This document shows, in pieces, positions 25,872 through 34,071 of a stretch of 64,000 nucleotides of DNA. Origin of the DNA: JBJXHN01 sp046233135 (lineage in GTDB: Bacteria; Pseudomonadota; Alphaproteobacteria; Rhodospirillales; Rhodospirillaceae); the NCBI GenBank assembly GCA_046233135.1, contig JBJXHN010000001.1, forward strand, positions 868,001-932,000. The letters run 5' to 3'. Both the position numbers and the translations under genes were made by a program. Within the stretch, counting starts at the first letter, position 1. Each line of letters starts with the position of its first letter. The notes under the pieces are model-generated. The model made no database searches. It was not told where the DNA came from and was given only the letters and a program-made list of their open reading frames with translations.

Positions 25872-26011
25872 CCCTCGAACCGCCCGCCTTCGCGTCAGGC
25901 CCTCGAACCACCCGCCTTCGCGTCAGGCCCTCGAACCACCCGCCTTCGCGTCAGGCCCTCGAACCACCCGCCTTCGCGTCAGGCCCTCGAACCGCGCGCC
26001 TTCGCGTCAGG
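25872..26011. repeat. Five-copy 28-bp tandem repeat
   Basis: Five contiguous 28-bp units occupy 25872-25899, 25900-25927, 25928-25955, 25956-25983 and 25984-26011. They begin CCCTCGAACC and end CGCGTCAGG. Units 2-4 are identical; units 1 and 5 differ at one or two bases near position 11-14. There are no spacers, so this is not CRISPR. The array separates the fnr-like gene from the small membrane-protein gene, whose stop codon lies in the last unit. Confidence 0.95.
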
Positions 26012-26105
26012 CCAGCATCGCCGCGCCAACCACCGTCCATAGATATAGGGTCGCGAACAGCGCCATCAGAGCCGAGAACTCTCGCAGGATCAGAGAGAAA
26101 TGCAT
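26007..26105 (-). CDS. 32-residue membrane protein, SOS-controlled (SidA-like candidate)
   Basis: The frame reads MHFSLILREFSALMALFATL and ends WTVVGAAMLA: a short charged N-terminus (Arg8, Glu9) followed by one ~20-residue membrane helix. A perfect AAGGAGG lies 8 nt before the ATG. An in-frame ATG 48 nt upstream would give a 48-residue form but has no such site. The promoter (26178-26206) holds a GAAC-N7-GAAC LexA box. Caulobacter SidA is a 29-residue inner-membrane division inhibitor induced by the SOS response. Size, topology and control match, but sequence relationship was not tested. A small regulatory subunit of a membrane complex is the alternative. Confidence 0.6.
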   Translation of the reverse strand: MHFSLILREFSALMALFATLYLWTVVGAAMLA

Positions 26106-26177
26106 GGCCGGGGCCTCCTTGAGCAGCGGGAGCGGACCCGGAGGATCCGCCATATTCCCGTTTTGTTCCTATTCACA

Positions 26178-26206
26178 TAGGAACATAAAGAGAACACCCC
26201 TGTCAA
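26178..26206 (-). promoter_or_regulatory. Promoter with alphaproteobacterial SOS (LexA) box
   Basis: On the minus strand TTGACA (26206-26201) is followed by GTTCTCTTTATGTTC (26195-26181), which is exactly GTTC-N7-GTTC, the alphaproteobacterial LexA site. A weak -10 (about TCCTAT) overlaps its downstream end. The box sits between the -35 and -10, where bound LexA would block RNA polymerase. A 9-bp palindrome (TGTTCCTAT-TCAC-ATAGGAACA, 26164-26185) overlaps its end. Confidence 0.65.
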
Positions 26207-26396
26207 CCCGGCTTTCTTCCTCCGAAGGCACCCCCGAATCCTGACCACGCAGGATCGGCCGCCAGCGTCGCAGCTCGCGGCACACTCCTGTGGTATCACG
26301 ACAGAACGTATTGGGAACCGGAGGGAGGAGAAACTCTACGGGGTGGTTCGGACGCTAAGGATATGGATATGGATATCGATTTCGCCCGCGCCCCGG

Positions 26397-27152
26397 TCAC
26401 ATGGTCAGCCCACCGTCCACCCGCAGGATGGCGCCGTTGACGTAGCCGTTCTCGATCACCTGCTGAACGGCCAGGGCGACCTCGTCGGCCCGGCCCAAGC
26501 GCCGCAGGGGCACCTCGCCGCGCACTTCGGCGACCTTGTCTTCCGACAGGGCGGCATGGGTCGAAGGGGTGTCGGTGAAGCCCGGAGCGACGCAGACCGC
26601 GCGCAATCCCAAGGGACCCAATTCCTTGGCCCAGGTCAGGGTCAGCGCCTCCAGACCGGCCTTGGCGGCGGAATAGGCGCTCTGTCCGGGGTTGCCGCGG
26701 GCGGAAATCGATCCGATGGACACGATGACCCCGCGAATGCGCTTGCGGACCATGCGGTCGGCAACGGCCATGGTGACGGAGTAGACCGCCGTCAGATTGG
26801 TGGCGATGACCTCGTCCCATTGACTCAGGCGCAGCGCCCGGGGCACGCGGTTCAGGGGATCGATCAGCGGCGCGTTGCGGATGACACCAGCGTTGTTCAC
26901 CAGAACATCAAGCCCGCCCAAATCGGCGAACACGGCGCCGACGGCGGTGTCCGTGGCCTCGGGGTCCGTCAGGTCGACGACCTGGGTCAGGACCGACGGT
27001 AAGGCCGCCCGCAGGGCCGCCAGCCCCTCGCCGTCGCGATCCAGAACGGCCACCGTCGCGCCCTGGGCCGTCAGGCGCTCGACCATGGCCCGCCCCAACC
27101 CGCCGACCCCGCCGGTGACCAGGATCCGCAGTCCGGCGAGGCCCCGGGTCAT
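26397..27152 (-). CDS. Short-chain dehydrogenase/reductase of the glycan island
   Basis: The 251-residue classical SDR has the cofactor motif TGGVGGLG (13-20), NNAG (86-89) and the catalytic triad Ser145/148, Tyr160 and Lys164 (YSAAK). It resembles FabG-type 3-oxoacyl reductases. Its ATG overlaps the carrier-protein stop by 4 nt, so it most likely acts on the group carried by that protein, reducing a keto group or forming one. Substrate unknown. Confidence 0.88.
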   Translation of the reverse strand: MTRGLAGLRILVTGGVGGLGRAMVERLTAQGATVAVLDRDGEGLAALRAALPSVLTQVVDLTDPEATDTAVGAVFADLGGLDVLVNNAGVIRNAPLIDPLNRVPRALRLSQWDEVIATNLTAVYSVTMAVADRMVRKRIRGVIVSIGSISARGNPGQSAYSAAKAGLEALTLTWAKELGPLGLRAVCVAPGFTDTPSTHAALSEDKVAEVRGEVPLRRLGRADEVALAVQQVIENGYVNGAILRVDGGLTM

Positions 27153-27379
27153 GGCGTCAGCCCCTTGGCGCGAAGCAGCGCTTCCATGGCCGGGACGGAG
27201 GTCATGGTGGCGATCTCGTCGCCATCGAAGGTCAGGCCGAAGGTGTCCTCGACGGCCATGATAAGTTCCATGTGCTTCAGGGAATCCCAGCGGGAAACCG
27301 TTCCCATGGCCGTCTCGTCCGTGATGCTCTCCACAGGGACATGGAGGACCTCCGCCACAACACTTCGCAACGTTTTCAT
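27149..27379 (-). CDS. Stand-alone acyl/peptidyl carrier protein
   Basis: The 76-residue protein has the phosphopantetheine site WDSLKHMELI (Ser33) in a four-helix carrier fold. This is a short type found in surface-polysaccharide clusters rather than the fatty-acid AcpP. It is coupled to the SDR downstream and divergent from an adenylating enzyme 70 bp away, which probably loads it. Confidence 0.88.
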   Translation of the reverse strand: MKTLRSVVAEVLHVPVESITDETAMGTVSRWDSLKHMELIMAVEDTFGLTFDGDEIATMTSVPAMEALLRAKGLTP

Positions 27380-27449
27380 GCCTAGACTCCGGGTGATATA
27401 AACCCAGGGACGGGCAAGAACACGCCACCCGGGACCAGAAAGGGCCGCC

Positions 27450-29048
27450 ATGATAGACCATCCGCCAGGGGACTTGAACGGGAACATCGCCTGGCTTGGC
27501 GCTGGTCCCCGCTATATCCATTCCGCGGGCCAGCGGTTCGATACCATCGTCGCCCGCCATGCCGACCGGCCCGCCCTTCGCTTCTCCGATGGAACGACGG
27601 TCAGCTACGGCACCCTGGACGACCTCGCCGCCCGGACCGCCGGCCTTCTGCGGACCCGGGGCGTCGGGCGGGGATCGGTGGTCGCCCTGTCGCTGGAGAA
27701 ATCCCCCCTGGCCTATGCCGCCATGGTCGCCTGCCTGCGCATCGGCGCGCCCTATGTCAACCTCGACCGGACCAGCCCGGCGGAGCGGCTGTCACGCGTG
27801 CTCGACCGCTGCCGGCCCAGGGTCCTGCTGACCGACACCGCCCCCGGGGCGGACATTGCCGAGACCCTGCGCATCCTGGACGTGGCGGTCCTTGGTCCCG
27901 TCCCGGACCTCGCCGCCGTGGCGCCCGACCGGCTCGTGGACCTGCCCGCGCCCACCGGCGCGACGCCGGCGTATCTGATGTTCACCTCGGGCTCCACGGG
28001 CTTTCCCAAGGGCGCGGTGATCAGCCACGCCGCCCTGTTGAACTTTCAGGGCTGGGCGGCGGAGACCTATGACCTGACCGCCGAGGACCGGCTGACCAAC
28101 GTCAATCCCCTGTACTTCGACAACTCCGTCTTCGATATCTACGCCAGCCTGCTGACCGGCGCCTGCCTTTGCCCGTTCACCCGCGATGAAACCCGCGAGG
28201 CCCGGACCCTGGTCCGCAAGGTCGAGGAAGCGGCGTGTACCGTCTGGTTCTCCGTACCGTCAATGCTGATGTTCCTGACCACCATGCGCGCCCTGCCCAA
28301 GGGCGGCATGCCCAGCCTGCGGTTCATCGCCTTCGGGGGCGAAGGCTATCCCAAGCCGGAAATGCGCAAGTTGTACGATCTGGTGGGCGACCATGCCCGG
28401 CTGGTCAATGTCTACGGCCCGACGGAATGCACCTGCATATGCTCCAGCTATCCGATCACTGCGGCTGATTTCGAGGACATGGACGGCCTCGCGCCCCTGG
28501 GACGCATGGCGCCGAATTTCGCGACCCTGGTTCTGGATGGCGACGACCGCCCCGTGCCCCCCGGCGCGGTGGGCGAGTTGTGTCTGCTCGGTCCCCAGGT
28601 GGGCCTGGGGTACTGGCGGGATCCGGATCGCACGGCGGCGGCCTTCACCCCCAATCCCCTGAACGACGCCCATGGGGAAATCATGTACCGCACCGGCGAC
28701 CTGGTCAGTGTCGACGCCGCCGGGCTATTCTGGTTCAAGGGACGGAAAGACAATCAAATCAAGCATATGGGCTATCGCATCGAATTGGAGGAGATCGACG
28801 CGGCGCTATATGCCCTGCCCGGAGTGACCGAGGCGGCGGCGGCCTACATCCGCGACCGCTCGGCCTTTGGCCACATCGTGGCGGCGGTGGCGGGGGAGGA
28901 TGGCCTGGATGGCGACCGGACGCGGCAGGCCCTGGGAGAGCACCTGCCCCCCTATATGCTGCCCGACCGGATCCTGGTTCTCGATAGCCTGCCCAAGAAC
29001 GCCAACGGCAAGATCAGCCGTCCGGCGGTGCGGGACCTGTTCGCATGA
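27450..29048 (+). CDS. Amino-acid adenylating enzyme (DltA-like), loads the carrier protein
   Basis: The 532-residue ANL-family ligase has A3 YLMFTSGSTGFPKGAV (175-190), A4 LYFDNSVFDI (221-230), A5 NVYGPTE, A7 YRTGDLV, A8 GRKDNQIKHMGYR and the catalytic Lys521 in NGKIS. The A4 segment closely resembles DltA, and its Asp is the residue that holds the alpha-amino group in amino-acid-specific enzymes, so an amino acid is the likely substrate. It is divergent from the carrier gene. No condensation or thioesterase domain is fused, and no dltB or dltD is nearby. Confidence 0.87.
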   Translation: MIDHPPGDLNGNIAWLGAGPRYIHSAGQRFDTIVARHADRPALRFSDGTTVSYGTLDDLAARTAGLLRTRGVGRGSVVALSLEKSPLAYAAMVACLRIGAPYVNLDRTSPAERLSRVLDRCRPRVLLTDTAPGADIAETLRILDVAVLGPVPDLAAVAPDRLVDLPAPTGATPAYLMFTSGSTGFPKGAVISHAALLNFQGWAAETYDLTAEDRLTNVNPLYFDNSVFDIYASLLTGACLCPFTRDETREARTLVRKVEEAACTVWFSVPSMLMFLTTMRALPKGGMPSLRFIAFGGEGYPKPEMRKLYDLVGDHARLVNVYGPTECTCICSSYPITAADFEDMDGLAPLGRMAPNFATLVLDGDDRPVPPGAVGELCLLGPQVGLGYWRDPDRTAAAFTPNPLNDAHGEIMYRTGDLVSVDAAGLFWFKGRKDNQIKHMGYRIELEEIDAALYALPGVTEAAAAYIRDRSAFGHIVAAVAGEDGLDGDRTRQALGEHLPPYMLPDRILVLDSLPKNANGKISRPAVRDLFA

Positions 29049-29060
29049 CACAGGCGCTCG

Positions 29061-30173
29061 TCAGGACACCTCTTCGACCAGAGCGGCGATAACATAAGCC
29101 ACATCCTCCGGCGCCACGTCCCGGTAATAGGGCAGGCCGAGGCATTCCCGGGCCAGCCGCCGCCCGACGGGTGCCGCGTCCCCGGGGCAGGAGGCAAAGG
29201 CGGGGTGGTCACACAGGGCCAGGGGCCACCAGAGGCGGGTCTGGATTCCCCGGGCGGCCAGGGCGGTGGCCAGGGTTCGGCCATCCTGCCCCGGAACACG
29301 GACAACAAAGGCCGATCCGACCCAATCCCGACCAAATCCCGCTTGGGTGACAATATCCTGCCGGGCCGCCAAGGGCGCGTAGAGGGCCGCGGCCCGGCAC
29401 CAATCGGCCCGGATGGCGGACCATCCATCCAGCGCGGCCAAGGCAACGGCGGCGGCGTATTCGGACATCTTGCCGTTGCTGGCCGGAACCTGAGCCGTCG
29501 CCGTGTCCCGGAAGCCGAAGTTGAGCGCCTGCCGCACGCGTTTGATGAAGGCCGGATCGGCGCTGACCACCAGCCCCCCCTCGCCGGCTCCCAGCGTCTT
29601 GGTCGCGTGCAGGGAAATGGCGGCCGGTATGTCGCTTGCCCGCCACGTGTCGAAAGCCGCTGCCGCGTCGATCAGGACCGGAATGCCCGTTTCGGCACGA
29701 AAGCGTCTCCATTCCCTGTCGTCCAAGGGCGCGCCAAAGGGCACGACGGGCATCACCGCCGCCAGGGACAGGGACTCCCGGGTCATCGCCGCGCGCACGG
29801 CATCCGGCCCCATGACCCAGGTGCTTCCGTCAACATCCACCAGATAAGGCGTCAAGCCGGCCAGAAGAACCGCGTGCGCCGAGGCGCAAAAGGTCCAGGA
29901 GGGTACGGCGACCAGCCCCCCCGGCGGCACCTCCAAGGCCATCAGGGCCGCCGTCAGGGCCGCCGTTCCGTTATTGGCGGTCACCACCGCCCCCGTTCCT
30001 CCCCCAAGGGCCAGCGCCAGGCGCTGTTCAAGCTCGACAACCAATGGCCCGAAGTTCGAATACCAGCGGTTCCGCTCGATCGCCCGCAGGTAGGGCTCCA
30101 GCTCTTCCAGAACCGGCAGAGAGGGCCGCATGACCGGCACGTCGCGGCTTTCGTATCTCTTGGACCCCGGCAC
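29061..30173 (-). CDS. DegT/DnrJ/EryC1 family sugar aminotransferase
   Basis: The 370-residue PLP-dependent enzyme has the catalytic Lys192 in SLHATKTLGAGEGG and DAAAAF upstream (Asp169 contacting PLP). These enzymes aminate 3- or 4-keto nucleotide sugars. I chose the GTG at 30173 because GGAGG lies 8 nt before it; a frame opening at 30251 is also possible. It is convergent with the ligase gene (12-nt gap). It probably makes the amino sugar that the island decorates. Confidence 0.87.
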   Translation of the reverse strand: MPGSKRYESRDVPVMRPSLPVLEELEPYLRAIERNRWYSNFGPLVVELEQRLALALGGGTGAVVTANNGTAALTAALMALEVPPGGLVAVPSWTFCASAHAVLLAGLTPYLVDVDGSTWVMGPDAVRAAMTRESLSLAAVMPVVPFGAPLDDREWRRFRAETGIPVLIDAAAAFDTWRASDIPAAISLHATKTLGAGEGGLVVSADPAFIKRVRQALNFGFRDTATAQVPASNGKMSEYAAAVALAALDGWSAIRADWCRAAALYAPLAARQDIVTQAGFGRDWVGSAFVVRVPGQDGRTLATALAARGIQTRLWWPLALCDHPAFASCPGDAAPVGRRLARECLGLPYYRDVAPEDVAYVIAALVEEVS

Positions 30174-30276
30174 TCTCCAATCCTCCCCTTCAACACGCCC
30201 AGCAACGACAGGCTGCCCTCGATCCCGCGCGTGACACCGGGTGAAAGCCATTTTTCATACTTATTCCCGATACTAC

Positions 30277-30321
30277 CCAAGGCACAATGGGCCAAGGCGC
30301 ATTGGGGCAAGGCACAACGAG
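30277..30321. repeat. Three imperfect 15-bp tandem repeats
   Basis: CCAAGGCACAATGGG is repeated three times with a few changes in the divergent gap between the aminotransferase and glycosyltransferase genes. No function is apparent. Confidence 0.6.
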
Positions 30322-30414
30322 AGATGCAACACCTCGCCCCAAGGGTGAAGTGAAAATCACGGATAGCATGATCAATATTGACTGGCAATACAGACGTGTT
30401 TGAGGAGAGCGATT

Positions 30415-31635
30415 TTGCATAAGATAATTCTGCCCTGCCCCAATCTCGGTGACAACAATGGCGGAACCCTGTCCTATTTCAAAAACTTGAAATTCGAATT
30501 CTTGGCAATGGGATATACTATCGACTTGATCGACTTCAAGAGCCCCAGCGCATTCACTGACCTTGCAAAATCCCTTTCCGGCGGCAACGCCGTTGTTTAT
30601 TCCAATTTTTTCACTGACATGCGTGTCTCGGCAACAAATCATTTCAGGGACACGTCCCTTTTTGACCTCTTCGGAGCGCGCTCCTTCATGCTGTGCGCCG
30701 ACATGCCCTACAAGATGTTCATGCTGGAACGGATCTTCCATTCGGGCAACGCCACGATGGTTCTTCTGGACCGGACCTACGAGGCCATGATCCGGCTGCT
30801 GAACCCGGCGGTAAAGCGCTTCTCGGTGATGGAGACCTATGTCTCGCAGCAGGCTCTTGTCCCCCTGCCCTGGGAGGATCGCGAGATTGATCTTTTGATC
30901 CCGATGAACTTCACCCGCCAACGGAAGAGCCTCGCCGACGTGGTCGGCTGGTGCGGTGCGGAGCATCGTGACCTGATCATGGCTTACCACGAGGCCATTC
31001 GCGGCAATCTGACCGAGGACCCCCTGCTTGTTTTTGACCAGGTGCTGACGGCGGCCTGCGGATACGGGGTCCGGGAAAGGTGCGGAGAGCAGAACCAGTT
31101 CATCATGCTTGTCTGCAAAATCCTCAGCGCCGTGGACGACATCGTCCGGCAGGACCGGCGGGAGGACATGACCCGCGCCATCCTCGCCGATTGTCGCCCC
31201 TTCACCCGGATCGTCGCCCTTGGCGACACCAACCTCCTGGGCGAAGCCGGAGAGAAGGTGGAGTGGATCGGCTATCAGAACGCCATGACCATGCACGCGC
31301 TCATGACCCGGTCACGGATGGTCCTCAACACCCATCCGGTCATCCCCCACGGCACCCATGAGCGGGTGGCCGACACCCTGATGAGCGGGGCGGTCCTGGT
31401 CACCGACGTCAACACGCGGCTGAGGGAGACTCTGACCGCAGGCGTCGACTACCTTCCCCACAGTCCGGGACAGAGCCTCGCCGGGACGGTCGCGGACCTT
31501 GATCTCGCCGGGGTGGCGGCCGCCGGATTGGCCTTCGCCCAAGAGCATTTCACGATGGCCCGCCACGCGGCCTATCTGGCCCGCGTCTTCCAGGGCGCTC
31601 CGGACCTTGCCCCGCACGGGGTCGAACCGCGTTGA
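30415..31635 (+). CDS. CgeB-like family 1 glycosyltransferase
   Basis: The 406-residue protein has a C-terminal nucleotide-sugar-binding domain with HERVADTLMSGAVLVTDVN, the pattern of CgeB-like glycosyltransferases. The N-terminal half is not recognisable. A TTG start at 30415 has GAGGAG 7 nt upstream. The first ~250 bp are clearly more AT-rich than the rest of the gene, suggesting a mosaic origin. It heads a three-gene series with the acyltransferase and glycosidase-like genes. Confidence 0.7.
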   Translation: MHKIILPCPNLGDNNGGTLSYFKNLKFEFLAMGYTIDLIDFKSPSAFTDLAKSLSGGNAVVYSNFFTDMRVSATNHFRDTSLFDLFGARSFMLCADMPYKMFMLERIFHSGNATMVLLDRTYEAMIRLLNPAVKRFSVMETYVSQQALVPLPWEDREIDLLIPMNFTRQRKSLADVVGWCGAEHRDLIMAYHEAIRGNLTEDPLLVFDQVLTAACGYGVRERCGEQNQFIMLVCKILSAVDDIVRQDRREDMTRAILADCRPFTRIVALGDTNLLGEAGEKVEWIGYQNAMTMHALMTRSRMVLNTHPVIPHGTHERVADTLMSGAVLVTDVNTRLRETLTAGVDYLPHSPGQSLAGTVADLDLAGVAAAGLAFAQEHFTMARHAAYLARVFQGAPDLAPHGVEPR

Positions 31636-31698
31636 CCCGGGATCGGGCGGATACCGTTTGGTCTTGATACTCACAGATCACGCTTCAGGAACATCATC

Positions 31699-32415
31699 AT
31701 GAAAAAGATCGTTATTTTTGGACAGGGGATGATGGCAGAGGTCGCCTGTGACCACATGACGCGGGATCGCTGTCACGAGGTCGTGGCCTTCACCGTCGAT
31801 GGCGCCTGGCTTGGAAACGGCGACACCGCTCTCGCGGCGCGGGCCGGCGTGCCGGTGGTGGCCTTCGAAGAGGTGGAAACCCGTTTCCCGCCCGACCAAT
31901 ACGGCATGTTCGTGGCCATGGGCTATCACGCCCTCAACCGGGTCCGCGCCGACAAATGCGCCGAGGCCAAGGCCAAGGGCTATGCCCTTGCCAGCTATGT
32001 CAGTGCCCGGGCGGATGTCGGCCCCTGGCTGGAGATTGGCGAGAACTGCCTGCTGCTCGACAGCGTGGGTGTCCAGCCCGGCGCGCGGATCGGCGATAAT
32101 GTCTGGCTGTGGAACAATACCCTGATCGGCCACCATGCCACCATCGCCAGCCATTGCTGGTTCGCCGCCGGAGGAACCGTGGGAGGAAAGGCGAGCATCG
32201 GCGAACGCTGCTTCTTCGGCCTTGGCGCCACCGTCGGCGGCGACCTGTCGATCGGCGCGGAATCGATCATCGGCGCGGGCGCCCTGGTGACCAAAAGCGC
32301 CGCGGCGGGCAGCGTGTTCGTGGAGCGGGATACCGATCTCTTCCGCCTGGACAGCCGGCGTTTCCTGTCGATCACCCGCCTCGCGACCCTGGGGACCAAA
32401 GGAAACGACGCGTGA
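31699..32415 (+). CDS. NeuD/PglD-type sugar O- or N-acyltransferase
   Basis: The 238-residue protein has an N-terminal Rossmann-like segment (KKIVIFGQGMMAEVACDHM) and a C-terminal left-handed beta helix of hexapeptide repeats (about 100-205, e.g. IGDNVWLWNNTLIGHHATIA). This is the NeuD/PglD layout, in which an acetyl or acyl group is added to an amino sugar. The active-site His is likely in GHHA. Its stop overlaps the next start by 4 nt. Confidence 0.83.
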   Translation: MKKIVIFGQGMMAEVACDHMTRDRCHEVVAFTVDGAWLGNGDTALAARAGVPVVAFEEVETRFPPDQYGMFVAMGYHALNRVRADKCAEAKAKGYALASYVSARADVGPWLEIGENCLLLDSVGVQPGARIGDNVWLWNNTLIGHHATIASHCWFAAGGTVGGKASIGERCFFGLGATVGGDLSIGAESIIGAGALVTKSAAAGSVFVERDTDLFRLDSRRFLSITRLATLGTKGNDA

Positions 32416-33398
32416 ACCCGACCTTCCACTGGCACCGCCTGGGCAAGGTCTTCGACCCGGCACGCCAGGGTGTCGCCCCCTGGATGATGGAATTCGCCCA
32501 ATGCCCGACGCCTTTCGTCCGGGATGAACGGACGGTGCGGGTCTACTTCGCGACCCGCCCGCCCCGCGATGGCGCGGGCATGTACGTGGCCCGGCCCGGA
32601 TACGTCGACCTCGACCGCCGGGATTTGCGGCGCGTGGTCGGCGTCGCGCCCCGTCCGGCCCTGGACCTGGGGGAGACCGGAACCTTCGACGAATTCGGCG
32701 TCATGCCCAGTTCCGTCCTGCGGGTCGGGTCGGCGATCCACATGTATTACACCGGCTGGACCCGCAAGGCTTCGGTTCCCTTCACCACGGCCATTGGCCT
32801 GGCCATCAGCCATGATGGCGGCGACAGCTTCACCCGGGCGGGTCCGGGGCCGGTTCTTAACATCGGCTTGACCGAGCCCTTCCTGGTCAACAGCCCCATC
32901 GTGCGGATCCTCGAAGGCCGATGGCACATGTGGTACGTCACCGGCGACCGCTGGATCGACGGTGCGCGGGGGCCGGAAATCGTCTGCCGCCACGCCCATG
33001 CCACCTCTGCCGACGGCCTGACCTGGACGGATCGGGAGACCGGCTTCATGCCGACGGTGCTGGGCGACACGGAATGCCACGACCTGCTTTGCCCCATAGC
33101 CATAGGGGACCAGTGGCATGCCTTTTTCGCCTACCGCCACGCCACCGGCTTCCGCGAGGACCGGGACCGGGCCTATCGCCTGGGGCATGCGGTGTCCTCG
33201 GACCTGCGACGCTGGCACCGGCTGGGGGACGACGGCACCCTTTCCCGAACCGAAGGCGCGTGGGATTCGGACATGGTCTGCTCCACCCAGTTCCTGGAAA
33301 TGGATGGCCGCCGCTGGATGTTCTATTGCGGCAACGGCATTGGCCGCGACGGCTTTGGCGTTGCCGAACTGGTGGTCACGCCGCCAGCCATTCCGTAA
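32412..33398 (+). CDS. Beta-propeller glycosidase-like protein, paralogue 1
   Basis: The 328-residue protein starts at a GTG that overlaps the previous stop. Repeated blade motifs (AIGLAISHDGGDSF, HATSADGLTWT, GHAVSSDLRRW) indicate a five-bladed propeller like GH43/GH32/GH130 enzymes. Conserved acids occur in FDEFG, TECHD and WDSDM. There is no signal peptide, so it probably acts in the cytoplasm on a sugar or sugar-lipid. It is clearly paralogous to 36327-37283, starting with HWHRLGKVFDP against HWHKLGKIFDP. Exact activity unknown. Confidence 0.72.
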   Translation: MNPTFHWHRLGKVFDPARQGVAPWMMEFAQCPTPFVRDERTVRVYFATRPPRDGAGMYVARPGYVDLDRRDLRRVVGVAPRPALDLGETGTFDEFGVMPSSVLRVGSAIHMYYTGWTRKASVPFTTAIGLAISHDGGDSFTRAGPGPVLNIGLTEPFLVNSPIVRILEGRWHMWYVTGDRWIDGARGPEIVCRHAHATSADGLTWTDRETGFMPTVLGDTECHDLLCPIAIGDQWHAFFAYRHATGFREDRDRAYRLGHAVSSDLRRWHRLGDDGTLSRTEGAWDSDMVCSTQFLEMDGRRWMFYCGNGIGRDGFGVAELVVTPPAIP

Positions 33399-34071
33399 GG
33401 CGGTCGCGGGGGTTCCACATCATCCAGTCGACGACGGACAGATCAGGAACGAAGGTCAGGCTGCCGGTCGGATAGGTCCGGGGCCGATGTTCGTGGAAAC
33501 TCAGCCGCAATCCGTTGCGGGCATAAAGCTCCGGGTCGAACAGGTGCTTCCCGCCAGCGGGGTTCCGGTATTCGGTGGCGTTCACCGCCTTGGAAATATG
33601 AAGGGCCCACTCGCCCGGCTGACATCGCTCCGGAAAGGCCACGTCCAGGTCCGAGCAGGGAACGATCGGCGTCGTGATCCCCATTTCCCTCGCCACCCAG
33701 CGCAGCAAAGCCGTATTGGTCGCCGCGACCGTGCCATGGCGTCCGGCCAGGGCATCGGCCAGGGAGTCGGTTACCGCCCTGTATTCCGGCGCCTCTTTCT
33801 CATAGACACGCAGGCGGTCGAACAGCATTCCGCGCCAATCGCGGTCTTCGTCGACCAGAGCGTCCCGCACGGGAACCATGCCCCCGGCATGGCGGACGGG
33901 CAGCGAAATATACGCCTCGCCCTTGTCCCGGTTCAGAATCCGGTTCCGGGTCATCCAGGACTTGCGGGTGAACTGGGCAATATCGAAAACAACCCACAGA
34001 TCGCAAGCGGCCATCAGTCGAAACTGCTCGAAATAGGGCAGGAAATACGGCTGCATGATGCCAACGATCAT
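33376..34071 (-). CDS. WbqC-like protein
   Basis: The 231-residue protein begins MIVGIMQPYFLPYFEQFRLM, the WbqC family signature, with the family's usual length. WbqC-like proteins occur in O-antigen and flagellin-glycan clusters beside DegT aminotransferases; their biochemistry is not established. Its ATG overlaps the stop of the methyltransferase upstream by 4 nt, and its 3' end overlaps the propeller gene on the other strand by 23 nt. Confidence 0.85.
   Translation of the reverse strand: MIVGIMQPYFLPYFEQFRLMAACDLWVVFDIAQFTRKSWMTRNRILNRDKGEAYISLPVRHAGGMVPVRDALVDEDRDWRGMLFDRLRVYEKEAPEYRAVTDSLADALAGRHGTVAATNTALLRWVAREMGITTPIVPCSDLDVAFPERCQPGEWALHISKAVNATEYRNPAGGKHLFDPELYARNGLRLSFHEHRPRTYPTGSLTFVPDLSVVDWMMWNPRDRLTEWLAA

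Noticed and set aside
25872..26011. Possible CRISPR array
   Set aside because: The 28-bp units are directly adjacent with no spacers.
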